A stretch of DNA of 64,000 nucleotides from Bacillus sp. CH30_1T (GTDB lineage: Bacteria; Bacillota; Bacilli; Bacillales; Bacillaceae_B). The stretch is from contig NZ_VTUY01000005.1 in the NCBI RefSeq assembly GCF_008364765.1, positions 109,297 through 173,296 of the forward strand, in the 5' to 3' direction. This document shows, piece after piece, positions 16,089 through 25,600 of the stretch. The notes beneath the pieces are model-generated. The model made no database searches. It was not told the DNA's origin and saw nothing but the letters and a program-made list of their open reading frames with translations. Made by a program: the position numbers and the translations under genes. Position 1 is the first letter of the stretch. Every line of letters starts with the position of its first letter.

Positions 16089-16961
16089 ATGGGGAAATGG
16101 AAAAGGAAATTACTACATACAACACGCGGAGTATTTGAGCTATTTATCAAGGGACAGGGAGCCCCGCTTTGTGTGACCCACCATTATTCAGAATTCAACC
16201 AAACCGGTGACTATTTTGCAGAGTCATTTACAAGGACAAACCAAGTTTTTTTAATCAACTTACGGGAAGCAGGTCAATCAGAGAAAGCAAACGAACCCTA
16301 TCAGCTGAGTATGCTGGAATCCATATTCGAGTTGGAAGCGATTCGGGAAGCATTAGGGTTTCTTCAATGGGGGTTCGCCGGTCATTCAACTGGGGGAATG
16401 TTAGGGATACTTTACGGAATCTATTTCTCGGAAAGTCTCCAAGTTAATGTGATCGTCGGTGCAGCTGCGAGAGAATATATGACCTTCTCAAAGGAGTGCA
16501 TTTATAATTCTGCGCACCCGGATTTCCACAGGATGCAGGAACTGATAGAAACGTTAAAACAGTCGGATTTACCAATAGAAAAAAGAAAAGAACTAACGGT
16601 GGAAAGGACGAAATTGTCTTTATACTCTCCTGAAAAATATGGTGAGCTTTTTTCACTCGACATTCATAAAGGGTTGTCTGCTGCACGAATGAACTTTTTT
16701 ATCCGTGAATTACAAGTTTATGATGTCAGTAGAAAACTGGAGTATATTTCAGTCCCCACTTTAGTCATGTGTGGCAGATATGATGTCCAATGTCCTTTAA
16801 CGTATTCCATTGAGATGGCTGAAGGTATACCTCACTCTAGATCAGTAATCTTTGAGAAAAGTAACCATTATCCATTCCTGGAAGAGGCAGAGCGATTTGC
16901 GGATGAGTATGATTTGTTTTTGAAGGAAAATCATGATGATTCTTTTGAAAGAAGACAGTGA
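16089..16961 (+). CDS. Alpha/beta hydrolase (proline-iminopeptidase-like)
   Basis: A 290-residue serine hydrolase. The nucleophile elbow is FAGHSTGGMLG, the acid is in VMCGRYDVQCP, and the histidine is in FEKSNHYPFLEEAERF close to the C-terminus, so the triad is complete. No signal peptide. The oxyanion region near the start (GAPLCVTHHYSEFNQTG) resembles proline iminopeptidase-type enzymes, but substrate cannot be assigned. I start at ATG 16089, seven bases after GGGA; a GTG two codons earlier is less well spaced. The next gene begins 16 bases after its stop, so the two are probably cotranscribed. Confidence 0.82.
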   Translation: MGKWKRKLLHTTRGVFELFIKGQGAPLCVTHHYSEFNQTGDYFAESFTRTNQVFLINLREAGQSEKANEPYQLSMLESIFELEAIREALGFLQWGFAGHSTGGMLGILYGIYFSESLQVNVIVGAAAREYMTFSKECIYNSAHPDFHRMQELIETLKQSDLPIEKRKELTVERTKLSLYSPEKYGELFSLDIHKGLSAARMNFFIRELQVYDVSRKLEYISVPTLVMCGRYDVQCPLTYSIEMAEGIPHSRSVIFEKSNHYPFLEEAERFADEYDLFLKENHDDSFERRQ

Positions 16962-16977
16962 GGAGGTTATTTAGTCG

Positions 16978-17832
16978 ATGCATGAAGAAAGAATAAGAGA
17001 ATTGTATCCAGAGTTAAACATAAATCATAGTGAAGTCATTGATCTTGGTCAGAATAATGATGTACTAATCGTTAATGATACCTTCGTCTTCAGGTTCCCG
17101 AAGTATGTAGAAGGGATAAAAAAATTAAAAAAAGAAACCGAAGTCCTGGAACAGATTAGGGGGAAGCTCAGTTTACCCATCCCATATCCTCAGTACAAAT
17201 CGATGGAACCCAATGAAGTAGGAAAAGTGTTCACCGGCTATCAACGCATTGAAGGTACTCCCTTATGGCACGATATGAAGAAGAACATTCATAACGAAGA
17301 ACGCATAGCTTCCCAATTGGTTCAATTTTTGAAGGAATTGCACTCTCAACCTGTCGACAGTTTAGGAATTGAGAAGAAGAGCGCTGAAGATGTACGGAAT
17401 TCGATCGTAGGTTTATATGGGAAATTTAAAAATAAGCTTTTCCCGTATATGAATGAAACATCCAAGTCTGAAATCGATCATAACTTAGAAAGGTTTTTAT
17501 CGAATAAGGAACTTCTATCATTCAACACCGTTCTTATCCATGGAGATTTTGGAGCATCTAATATTTTGTGGGATTCAAAACGGGAAGAGATAACGGGAAT
17601 CATAGATTTTGGGGAAACGGAAATAGGCGACCCTGCATATGACTTTGCAGGTTTATTATCCAGTTACGGCCAGCCTTTCGTTAAAAGGTGCCTGAGTATG
17701 TATCCGGATGGGGAAAGAATCTTTGAAAGAATGACATTTTATAAGAGCACATTCGCATTGCAAGAAGCGCTCCATGGAGTTGAGAATGATGATCCGGAAG
17801 CATTTGAGAGTGGGATGAGAGAGTATAGATAA
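16978..17832 (+). CDS. Aminoglycoside phosphotransferase family protein
   Basis: A 284-residue kinase-like protein. The Brenner motif is VLIHGDFGASNILW (catalytic Asp in HGD) and the DFG-like metal site is IIDFGETEIGDPAYDFAGL; the N-terminal lobe has VLIVNDTFVFRFPK with its lysine. The pattern is closest to the APH(2'')/macrolide phosphotransferase branch. Such genes in Bacillaceae are often housekeeping kinases and need not give resistance. ATG after GAGGAGG, cotranscribed with the hydrolase upstream. Possible antibiotic modification is only an inference. Confidence 0.82.
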   Translation: MHEERIRELYPELNINHSEVIDLGQNNDVLIVNDTFVFRFPKYVEGIKKLKKETEVLEQIRGKLSLPIPYPQYKSMEPNEVGKVFTGYQRIEGTPLWHDMKKNIHNEERIASQLVQFLKELHSQPVDSLGIEKKSAEDVRNSIVGLYGKFKNKLFPYMNETSKSEIDHNLERFLSNKELLSFNTVLIHGDFGASNILWDSKREEITGIIDFGETEIGDPAYDFAGLLSSYGQPFVKRCLSMYPDGERIFERMTFYKSTFALQEALHGVENDDPEAFESGMREYR

Positions 17833-17880
17833 TTCCAACATGTTCCTCAGTCATCACGGTTGTGTAATAATATGGAAATT

Positions 17881-18005
17881 GACGCGATAACTCAGAATAA
17901 CGACGCAATTATGATGATTTCAGACGCAATAATTAAAAAAATGACGCAATGAGCATCATTTCAGACGCGATTGTGATTGAAAATGACGTAATCACAATCT
18001 AAAAG
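17881..18005. repeat. Degenerate 21-bp repeat array, six units
   Basis: GACGC or GACGT begins at 17881, 17902, 17923, 17943, 17964 and 17985, that is every 20-21 bases. The best-kept unit reads GACGCGATTGTGATTGAAAA. There is no reading frame across it. It lies between two convergent genes in the 350-base gap 17833-18184. Confidence 0.8.
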
Positions 18006-18079
18006 GTGGGATAAGTAGACTTGAAATGCCTTTTAAGTAGAGCTTTCGAAAGGTAGGAAAGGAATACCCCAACCGTTTT

Positions 18080-18142
18080 CAAAAGAAATGAATCATTTTC
18101 AGCAAAGAAGAGCATTTTACCAGCAAAAGACGAACCTCTCAT
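18080..18142. repeat. Second short array with about 21-bp period
   Basis: Three degenerate units: CAAAAGAAATGAATCATTTTC, then AGCAAAGAAGAGCATTTTACC, then AGCAAAAGACG. The AGCAAA steps are at 18101 and 18122. It overlaps the terminator of the ytrHI operon. Confidence 0.45.
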
Positions 18143-18176
18143 CAAAGGGCACTAACGCCTCTCTGACAGGTTCGTC
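18129..18176 (-). terminator. Terminator of ytrH-ytrI
   Basis: GACGAACCT and AGGTTCGTC pair perfectly around a 30-base loop that itself holds further complementary bases; on the minus strand it is followed by TTTTG. Confidence 0.65.
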
Positions 18177-18184
18177 CAGCAATA

Positions 18185-18688
18185 TCACTCCTCATACTTC
18201 AACTCCAACGTAATCTGAGTAGTCGTATAAAAGTACATTTCCCGCACTTTCAAATTAAAGGACTTATCATTCAATTTGACCGTTTTGTTTTCGATGATCT
18301 TCTTGATGAGTTCCTTATTCCCGTAAACCGTTTCTAAGTCTTTGGTCAAAAGGCTCCGCAAATCCTCGCTCAACTGATCCTCTGTTTCGTGTATACTGAG
18401 TAATTCGACTTTTGTTTTCGTATTGTTGATGATCTTCACTTTGACTTCCTGGATGGTGAGTTCGTCTTCGTTTTCGGTGTTTAGTTGTTTGTATTCTTCT
18501 TGAAGATAAGACAGGGTGTTTTTCAGTTTGCTGATGTCGTTTTTTTGTTCTTCTATTAATTGCGTTTGTTTTTCGTGCATGGAACCGAACATGAAGATAA
18601 AAATCATCCAGCTGATGATTCCTCCTACAACCATTCCTGCAAAGAATCTCTGCCAGGAAGGAAGCCGGTAAAAAGGTGGGATTCTCAT
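18185..18688 (-). CDS. ytrI: Sporulation membrane protein YtrI
   Basis: A 167-residue protein starting MRIPPFYRLPSWQRFFAG, the YtrI signature, followed by one membrane helix (about 18-38), a coiled coil (about 42-75) and an extracytoplasmic domain. YtrH and YtrI are sigma-E controlled in B. subtilis and are needed for efficient late sporulation. Its ATG overlaps the ytrH stop as ATGA, so the two are translated together; that overlap decides the start against an ATG nine codons upstream. Minus strand, divergent from dnaE. Confidence 0.9.
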   Translation of the reverse strand: MRIPPFYRLPSWQRFFAGMVVGGIISWMIFIFMFGSMHEKQTQLIEEQKNDISKLKNTLSYLQEEYKQLNTENEDELTIQEVKVKIINNTKTKVELLSIHETEDQLSEDLRSLLTKDLETVYGNKELIKKIIENKTVKLNDKSFNLKVREMYFYTTTQITLELKYEE

Positions 18689-19020
18689 GATGAAATATGC
18701 TCCTGTGTAAGCCAATTAATGATCATCCCACCAGTGTTTGCCCCGCCTAAAGCAGATAGTATTAACAGAAACTGCTTGAATAACTCCTTCGTTTCACCAT
18801 TTAAGAATCCTTTTTCAAAGCTGTAGACTGTATCGAATGTACCTCCGATGGCAGCAATAATCGCCCATATCCTAAGGAAATTAGATAAACGCCACATTTC
18901 AATGAATAAAGGCTGTCCCATTGCAAAAGAAGCTAATCCGCCGAGTAAGGATCCACCTAGTAAAACACCAAAGGCTATGAAAAAACTTTTAACCAATTCC
19001 GGAAAGAAAGCTTCTGCCAT
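18685..19020 (-). CDS. ytrH: Sporulation membrane protein YtrH
   Basis: A 111-residue protein with about three membrane helices. The pattern SFFIAFGVLLGGSLLGGLASFAMGQPLFIEMWRLSNFLRIWAIIAAIGGTFD is cut here for length; the key parts are the glycine-rich first helix and the RIWAIIAAIGGTFD segment typical of YtrH. It acts in the mother cell during sporulation with YtrI, encoded directly downstream with a 4-base overlap. It is preceded by GGAGATGATGA on the minus strand and faces dnaE across a 137-base divergent spacer. Confidence 0.9.
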   Translation of the reverse strand: MAEAFFPELVKSFFIAFGVLLGGSLLGGLASFAMGQPLFIEMWRLSNFLRIWAIIAAIGGTFDTVYSFEKGFLNGETKELFKQFLLILSALGGANTGGMIINWLTQEHISS

Positions 19021-19157
19021 TTCATCATCTCCATCTATTACGTGTCTTTACGATAACTATATGGGATTAGTAGACAAGATATGAGGGAGAACATATTTTC
19101 TTTTTTGCGGTTTCTTTCCTATAATAAAAGTATATTGAGAAAAAGGTTGTGCATAAC

Positions 19158-22100
19158 ATGTCATTTGTTCATTTACAAGTAGCGAGTGCCTATAGTCTCT
19201 TGTCTAGCACGATATCGATAAATGGACTTGTACATAAAGCGAAGAATTCAGGGTATAAAGCACTGGCTTTAACCGATAAAAATATGATGTATGCCGCCAT
19301 CCCCTTTTATAAGGCGTGTTTAAAAGAAAACATAAAACCGATTATCGGGTTGACTGCAGATATTGCATCAGAGGAAGGTTCCTATCCCCTTCTTCTCCTC
19401 GTGAAAAACCAGACGGGGTATCAGAATCTATTAAAGATTTCGAGTGCGATTGGAGCAAAGTCTAAGACTGGGCTCCCGTTGAAGTGGCTCTCTTCCTATA
19501 GTGAAGGGTTGATTGCGATCACTCCGGGGATCAAAGGTGAGATTGAGAGTCTGTTATTGAATGGTGAAAGTGAAAAAGCAAAGGAGTGCATCAACACCTA
19601 TCAGCAGATCTTCGGCAGGAATTCCTTTTACTTAAGCCTCCAAAAGCATGGGATTCCGTCTGAAGATACTCTTATTCCTTTGCTACAGCAGGTGGCCGAA
19701 GAGACGGGGACGGATATGGTGGCTACCAATGATGTTCAGTATTTAAACCAGGAAGATCATTTCGCCCATGAATGCATGGCTGCGATCAGGGACGGAGTGA
19801 AGCTCTCAGAAGATGACCGGGACGTATTGGGTTCACAGGAGTACTACTTCAAGTTCAAAGAGCAGATGGTGGATTTGTTTTCTGATCATGTAACGGAGCT
19901 TGAAAACACGTTGAAGATTGCCGATCAGTGCCACCTGACCATCCCTTTCCATCAGCAGCTCCTCCCGAAATATCCTCTGCTTGAGGGAGTATCTGCCCTT
20001 CAGGAATTAACCCGTCTTTGTGAGAAAGGCCTGAGTGAAAGGGTAGAGTCGGTTTCCGATGAGTACATAGAACGATTGGATTATGAGCTCGACGTCATAG
20101 GAAGGATGGGATTCAGCGATTATTTCCTGATTGTCTGGGATTTTATGAAGTATGCGAAAGAAAGAAAGATCCTGACTGGACCGGGAAGGGGATCGGCAGC
20201 GGGTTCCTTGGTATCTTACGCTTTGAGGATTACAGATGTGGATCCGATCGAGCATCATTTGCTGTTTGAACGATTTTTAAATCCTGAGCGGGTGTCTATG
20301 CCGGATATTGATATCGATTTTCCCGATCATCGCCGCGACGAAGTGATCGAGTATGTGGAAGGGAGGTATGGGAGCCTTCACGTTGCCCAGATCATTACGT
20401 TCGGGACCTTTGCAGCGAAGGCAGCCCTGCGTGATACAGGTCGTGTATTTGGCTTGAATATGAAGGAGCAGGAGCAAGTATCCAAGCTTGTTCCGAATCA
20501 GTTGGGGATCACGCTACAGGAAGCCTATGAAAAGTCTAAGGGATTCCGTGAATTTGTGACGAGCTCTGATCATTATAAGAAATTATTTCAGACGGCTCTT
20601 AAACTGGAAGGACTCCCTAGACACACGTCGACCCATGCGGCGGGAGTCGTGATGAGTGAAGCTCCATTGGTTCAATGGGTACCCATACAGGGCAGTGCCT
20701 CCGGTATCCACTTGACTCAATTCCCTATGGATGTACTGGAAGAAATCGGGTTGTTGAAAATGGATTTCCTCGGCCTCCGGAATCTAAGTATATTAGAAAG
20801 AATTGTGAAGAACGTTCAAATGGGAACCAATAAATCATTCTCCATTGAGTCTATACCCATGAATGATCCTAAAACCTTTGAATTATTGAGTAAAGGGCTG
20901 ACCAATGGGATTTTTCAGCTAGAATCAGAAGGTATGCGGAATGTTTTAAAAAGGCTGAAGCCTAATTCATTTGAAGATATTGTGGCCGTTAACGCGTTGT
21001 ACCGTCCGGGGCCAATGGAAAACATCCCGACGTATATTAAACGGAAGAACGGCGTGGAAAAGGTGGTATATCCTTTGCCTGACTTAAAGCCGATTCTTGA
21101 AATGACATACGGTGTCATTGTATATCAGGAACAAATCATGCAAATTGCTTCGAAAATGGCCGGTTTCTCACTTGGGGAAGCAGATTTGCTCAGAAGAGCG
21201 GTTTCGAAGAAGAAAAAGGATGTCCTCGATCAGGAACGGGAGCATTTTGTTTCCGGTTCAACACAGAAAGGATATACCGAAGAAGTAGCGCACACCATTT
21301 ATGACTTGATTGTCAGATTCGCAGATTATGGATTCAACCGCTCTCATGCTGTTGCCTATAGTATGATCGCCTATCAACTTGCCTATCTAAAAGCACATTA
21401 TCCTGCTTTTTTCTTATCATCCCTTCTGACTTCGGTAGTGGGAAATGAGACGAAAGTGGCTCAGTATATCCGGGAAGCAAAGCTTTATGATATTGAGATC
21501 CTGCCCCCATCCATTAATACGAGTCAATTTGTCTTTACGGTGGAAGGAAAGAATAAGATCCGGTACAGCTTAGGGGCAATCAAAGGAATAGGGGCAGCTG
21601 CTTTAAAGGAAATCATCCGTGCCAGAAAAGAAAAACCATTTCAGGACCTGTTTGATTTTTGTATGAGGGTATCTTCCAAAACGATTAACCGGAAAATTCT
21701 CGAAAATTTAGTATTGTCCGGGGCGTTCGATGAATTCGAAATGGACCGTGCCACGTTGCTTGCGAGCCTTGATGTAGCGGCCCAGCATGCAGAACTTGTC
21801 AACCCTGATGGTGATCCCGATCTATTTCATGAGGAAGAGGCGTTCCTGTTAAAGCCTAAACATGTCGAGGTAGAGGATATGACGATCGATACGAAGCTTC
21901 AATTCGAGAAACAGGTGCTGGGTCTCTACTTATCTGACCATCCCGTTTCATCCTACCGTCACCTGTATGATGATCTTGGCTTACAGCAAATAGCCGATCT
22001 TCAAAAGGGATCGAAAATCACATTTGGCGGTTATATTACCGGAGTGAAATCCATACGGACGAAAAAAGGGGAAGTGATGGCCTTTCTTGAAATCGGTGAT

Positions 22101-22508
22101 GAAAGTGGAGAGATCGAAGCGGTGGTGTTTCCGAATGTCTATCGAAATAATATGACTCAATTAAAAGAAGGGAATATCTTCGTGTTTGGTGGAAATGTTG
22201 AAGAACGTAACGATAAGCTTCAGTTCATTGTGAATCAGGTGGAAGCGATGGAAGAAGTGCAGGCGAGAGTGAAAGCAAGGGATCAAAAGCTCTATTTGAA
22301 AATTCCCATCGATCAGGATGAAGAGGCGTGTACGCAGCGTATTCATCAAACGATTAACCGATTCAAAGGGAAGAATCCTGTCATCATTTATTATGAACGT
22401 GAAAAAAAGAGTGTCAAGCTTCCGGACCATTTACGTGTGTCCCCGTCTCAAGAGGCTCTTAGGGAAATGCAGCGGATTCTGGGAGAGGCAAATGTCATAT
22501 TACAATAA
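19158..22508 (+). CDS. dnaE: DNA polymerase III alpha subunit, DnaE type
   Basis: A replicative polymerase of 1116 residues that in Bacillus extends RNA primers before handing over to PolC. It lacks the proofreading exonuclease insert of PolC. Order: PHP domain (start SFVHLQVASAYSLLSSTISI), palm with the catalytic carboxylates in MPDIDIDFPDHRRDEV (Asp about 383 and 385), GPGRGSAAGSLVSYAL, RHTSTHAAGVV, the finger region, and a C-terminal OB fold (ITFGGYITGVKSIRTKKG). I start at ATG 19158, after AAAAGG; a GTG three codons earlier lies on top of the ribosome site. It is divergent from ytrH as in B. subtilis. Confidence 0.97.
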   Translation: MSFVHLQVASAYSLLSSTISINGLVHKAKNSGYKALALTDKNMMYAAIPFYKACLKENIKPIIGLTADIASEEGSYPLLLLVKNQTGYQNLLKISSAIGAKSKTGLPLKWLSSYSEGLIAITPGIKGEIESLLLNGESEKAKECINTYQQIFGRNSFYLSLQKHGIPSEDTLIPLLQQVAEETGTDMVATNDVQYLNQEDHFAHECMAAIRDGVKLSEDDRDVLGSQEYYFKFKEQMVDLFSDHVTELENTLKIADQCHLTIPFHQQLLPKYPLLEGVSALQELTRLCEKGLSERVESVSDEYIERLDYELDVIGRMGFSDYFLIVWDFMKYAKERKILTGPGRGSAAGSLVSYALRITDVDPIEHHLLFERFLNPERVSMPDIDIDFPDHRRDEVIEYVEGRYGSLHVAQIITFGTFAAKAALRDTGRVFGLNMKEQEQVSKLVPNQLGITLQEAYEKSKGFREFVTSSDHYKKLFQTALKLEGLPRHTSTHAAGVVMSEAPLVQWVPIQGSASGIHLTQFPMDVLEEIGLLKMDFLGLRNLSILERIVKNVQMGTNKSFSIESIPMNDPKTFELLSKGLTNGIFQLESEGMRNVLKRLKPNSFEDIVAVNALYRPGPMENIPTYIKRKNGVEKVVYPLPDLKPILEMTYGVIVYQEQIMQIASKMAGFSLGEADLLRRAVSKKKKDVLDQEREHFVSGSTQKGYTEEVAHTIYDLIVRFADYGFNRSHAVAYSMIAYQLAYLKAHYPAFFLSSLLTSVVGNETKVAQYIREAKLYDIEILPPSINTSQFVFTVEGKNKIRYSLGAIKGIGAAALKEIIRARKEKPFQDLFDFCMRVSSKTINRKILENLVLSGAFDEFEMDRATLLASLDVAAQHAELVNPDGDPDLFHEEEAFLLKPKHVEVEDMTIDTKLQFEKQVLGLYLSDHPVSSYRHLYDDLGLQQIADLQKGSKITFGGYITGVKSIRTKKGEVMAFLEIGDESGEIEAVVFPNVYRNNMTQLKEGNIFVFGGNVEERNDKLQFIVNQVEAMEEVQARVKARDQKLYLKIPIDQDEEACTQRIHQTINRFKGKNPVIIYYEREKKSVKLPDHLRVSPSQEALREMQRILGEANVILQ

Positions 22509-22552
22509 CATACTTTACTAAAACCAATATTTATATTATTGTTTAATAGAAA

Positions 22553-22590
22553 AAGGTGGTCAGACCACCTCTGAACTTTATTTTTTTTTA
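22553..22590 (+). terminator. Terminator after dnaE
   Basis: AGGTGGT and ACCACCT form a tight stem with a three-base loop, followed after seven bases by a long T-rich run. Confidence 0.65.
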
Positions 22591-22672
22591 CTATATATCA
22601 TGTACATTTAGAAGATTCATGCGAATCATGAATCGACATATAGCATGTAAAGAATCAGAAGGAGTGAGTTGA

Positions 22673-23911
22673 TTGTCATTGCGTGAAGAAGCTCTGCATA
22701 TGCATCGGGTAAACAAAGGGAAATTAGAAACAACATCCAAGGTGGAGGTCCGGAATGCGGAAGACCTGAGCCTGGCTTATTCCCCAGGGGTAGCAGAACC
22801 GTGTAAAGTCATTTATGACAAGCCTGAAACGGTTTACGATTACACAATGAAAGGGAATATGGTAGCCGTTGTTTCAGATGGCACGGCAGTTTTAGGTCTT
22901 GGAAATATCGGACCGGAAGCTTCCTTGCCTGTTATGGAAGGTAAAGCCGTTCTATTCAAGAGCTTTGCGGGTGTTGATGCGTTTCCGATCTGTTTGAACA
23001 CAACGGATGTGGACAAGATTGTAGAAACGGTTAAACTTCTTGAGCCTACCTTTGGAGGAGTGAATTTAGAAGACATAGCAGCTCCGAATTGCTTTGAAAT
23101 TGAAGAGCGCTTGAAGAAAGAAACCAATATCCCTGTGTTTCATGATGATCAACATGGTACAGCCATTGTAACCGTGGCAGGTCTAGTGAATGCGCTCAAG
23201 ATTGTTGGGAAGAAGATGTCAGAAATCAAAATAGTGGCAAATGGAGCCGGTGCTGCGGGCATGGCGATCATTAAGCTCCTTTATCGTTATGGTGTGAGAG
23301 ACATCATTATGTGTGATTCCAAGGGAGCGATTTACGAAGGTCGTCCCGAAGGAATGAATGGAATCAAGGACGAAGTAGCCAAGTTTACGAATCGTGATCA
23401 GATCAAAGGTGGACTGACAGAAGTACTAAAAGACGCAGACGTATTTATCGGTGTTTCTGTAGCAGGAGCGTTAACAGAAGAAATGGTTGCTTCTATGAAG
23501 CAGGACCCGATTATTTTCGCCATGGCCAATCCTGTTCCTGAAATTATGCCTCAATTGGCAAAAGCGGCTGGAGCAAAAGTGGTCGGAACCGGTCGATCCG
23601 ATTTTCCGAATCAGGTGAATAATGTCCTTGCATTCCCGGGCATTTTCCGAGGGGCACTGGATGTTCGCGCGACTCATATTAATGAGAAGATGAAACAAGC
23701 TGCTGTTGAAGCGATTGCGGCTTTAATTGGAGAAGACGAGTTGAATGAGGATTACGTCATCCCTGCACCATTTGATAAGCGTGTTGCACCTGCTGTAGCA
23801 GCTGCAGTTGCAAAGGCCGCCATGGAGACGGGAGTAGCCCGTTTAAAGGTGGATCCGGAAGATATTCGCAAAAAGACAGAAGATTTAGCGGTAATCGGGA
23901 AGAGTGAATGA
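22673..23911 (+). CDS. ytsJ: NADP-dependent malic enzyme
   Basis: A 412-residue enzyme that decarboxylates malate to pyruvate with NADP reduction. Markers: NKGKLETTSKVEV, the Tyr of LAYSPGVAEPC, lysine in EGKAVLFKSFAGVDAFP, metal ligands in ENLED-like VNLEDIAAPNCFEIE and FHDDQHGTA, and the nucleotide fold VANGAGAAGMAI. The length fits the short bacterial form like B. subtilis YtsJ, the main NADPH-producing malic enzyme. TTG start after AAGGAGTG. Its stop overlaps the start of the FadR-type regulator, and accDA follows, so NADPH supply and fatty-acid precursor supply are side by side. Confidence 0.93.
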   Translation: MSLREEALHMHRVNKGKLETTSKVEVRNAEDLSLAYSPGVAEPCKVIYDKPETVYDYTMKGNMVAVVSDGTAVLGLGNIGPEASLPVMEGKAVLFKSFAGVDAFPICLNTTDVDKIVETVKLLEPTFGGVNLEDIAAPNCFEIEERLKKETNIPVFHDDQHGTAIVTVAGLVNALKIVGKKMSEIKIVANGAGAAGMAIIKLLYRYGVRDIIMCDSKGAIYEGRPEGMNGIKDEVAKFTNRDQIKGGLTEVLKDADVFIGVSVAGALTEEMVASMKQDPIIFAMANPVPEIMPQLAKAAGAKVVGTGRSDFPNQVNNVLAFPGIFRGALDVRATHINEKMKQAAVEAIAALIGEDELNEDYVIPAPFDKRVAPAVAAAVAKAAMETGVARLKVDPEDIRKKTEDLAVIGKSE

Positions 23912-24567
23912 TGACAGAAGTGAACTCTCTCCATTCCCACGCTAAAGTATATATTGGAATTGTTCACCAATTACGAGAAATGATATCTAAAGACGGCCTC
24001 AAGCCCGGCGATAAAATCCCATCTGAAAGAGAGCTGTCCGAACGTTTGAACGTTGGGCGCTCTTCTGTAAGGGAAGCATTACGGGCATTGGAATTGTTGG
24101 GCCTGATTGAAACCAAAAGAGGCGAAGGTACCTTTTTAAGGGATTTTCGGGATCATCACCTCATCGATTTATTAGGAATGTTCATCCTCCAGGACCACAA
24201 AGCCCAGGAAGATATTCTTTATACGAAAATGATGATTGAAAAGGAAGCGCTGAAAGATCTATTTTCAGAAAAAAAGAAGATGGATGCTCTTTTGGAGAAA
24301 GTGTCAGAAGCGGAAAACCTGGATGATGTGTTCAGGGACATCGTGATGATGAACGCCAATCATTTGGCTCAACGGATTTGGAATATCTTAAATGATTTTG
24401 AAACGTTGATTTGTGGAGAAATCAATATAACCGATCAAATGAGAGAAGAGATTACCCGAATGCTTCAAGGGATAGAAAACCAAGATAAAGAAACCGTGCA
24501 AGAGACGTATAAAAGGGTTAGGGAAATTGTCGATAAGGATGCGACAATATCCAACATCTTTTTTTAA
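23908..24567 (+). CDS. FadR/GntR family transcriptional regulator
   Basis: A 219-residue regulator with an N-terminal winged helix of the GntR type (LKPGDKIPSERELSERLNVGRSSVREALRALELLGLIETKRGEGTF is the region; key part ERLNVGRSSVREALR) and an all-helical FCD-like effector domain. Its ATG overlaps the malic enzyme stop as ATGA, so it is coupled to ytsJ, and accD begins 163 bases later. Position suggests control of the malic enzyme or of acetyl-CoA carboxylase. B. subtilis lacks a regulator at this spot as far as I recall. The effector, perhaps an organic acid or acyl-CoA, is unknown. Confidence 0.85.
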   Translation: MMTEVNSLHSHAKVYIGIVHQLREMISKDGLKPGDKIPSERELSERLNVGRSSVREALRALELLGLIETKRGEGTFLRDFRDHHLIDLLGMFILQDHKAQEDILYTKMMIEKEALKDLFSEKKKMDALLEKVSEAENLDDVFRDIVMMNANHLAQRIWNILNDFETLICGEINITDQMREEITRMLQGIENQDKETVQETYKRVREIVDKDATISNIFF

Positions 24568-24730
24568 AACTTTCCATTAAACTGATAGGCAAGCAGTTAT
24601 ATAGCGTGCATTTACTACTAGAAACGAAAGCGGAAGCTGTCCCTGGGAAATTGATTTTAAGTATTTATCACCTTCATTTTTTCCTTCAGAAGACGTATAA
24701 GCTACTGTAATTAGTTAAGGAGGTTTCACC

Positions 24731-25600
24731 TTGCTTAAGGAACTTTTTAATAAATCCAAAAAGAAAAAATATGCAACGATTCCTTCTGAAGCGGCTAAAC
24801 ATGACGTTCCAGAAGGAATCATGACCAAATGTCCTGATTGCAAAAAGATCATGTACACGAAAGAACTTCAAAAAAACTTAAAGGTGTGCATTCATTGCGG
24901 ATTCCATCATGGGATGAGCTCACCAGAGAGAGTCGATAGTTTTATAGATGAAGGTACCTTTAAGGAGCTTGATCATGATCTTGTTTCCGGGAATCCACTG
25001 GGCTTTCCTGATTATGAAGGGAAAGTAGAAAAGGATCGTAAGAAGACAGGTATGAATGAAGCAGTATTAACTGGTTCAGGTAAGGTAAACGGAATCGAAG
25101 TGGTTACGGCCATCATGGATTCACGCTTCAGAATGGGAAGTATGGGCTCTGTAGTCGGTGAGAAAATTACGAGAGCCATCGAAGAAGCCGACAATCGAAA
25201 AGTCCCGTTCATTATCTTTACGGCATCAGGAGGCGCGAGAATGCAGGAAGGTGTCCTTTCCTTGATGCAAATGGCCAAGACCAGTGTAGCCCTTAATCGA
25301 TTAAGCGAAAATGGAGGACTCTTCATCTCTATCATGACGCACCCAACGACAGGCGGGGTATCCGCAAGTTTCGCGTCCGTAGGGGATTATAATTTTGCTG
25401 AGCCTGGTGCACTTATTGGCTTCGCAGGCAGGAGGATCATTGAGCAGACGATCAGGGAAGACTTACCGGAAGACTTCCAAACATCCGAATTTTTATTGAA
25501 ACATGGTCAACTTGACGGAGTCATCTCGAGGCTCGAGTTAAAAGAGAAAATCGGGACAGTACTTGATATACATCAGTGGGACGGTGATCTGCCATGGTAA
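24731..25600 (+). CDS. accD: Acetyl-CoA carboxylase carboxyltransferase beta subunit
   Basis: The 289-residue beta subunit moves the carboxyl group from biotin carrier protein to acetyl-CoA, giving malonyl-CoA for fatty-acid synthesis. An N-terminal zinc ribbon is visible (Cys34, Cys37, Cys53, Cys56 in CPDC and CIHCGFH). The crotonase-like core has [20 protein letters not shown] and [15 protein letters not shown] start, six bases after a perfect AAGGAGGT. Its last two codons overlap accA, so the two subunits are made in coupled fashion. Confidence 0.97.
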   Translation: MLKELFNKSKKKKYATIPSEAAKHDVPEGIMTKCPDCKKIMYTKELQKNLKVCIHCGFHHGMSSPERVDSFIDEGTFKELDHDLVSGNPLGFPDYEGKVEKDRKKTGMNEAVLTGSGKVNGIEVVTAIMDSRFRMGSMGSVVGEKITRAIEEADNRKVPFIIFTASGGARMQEGVLSLMQMAKTSVALNRLSENGGLFISIMTHPTTGGVSASFASVGDYNFAEPGALIGFAGRRIIEQTIREDLPEDFQTSEFLLKHGQLDGVISRLELKEKIGTVLDIHQWDGDLPW

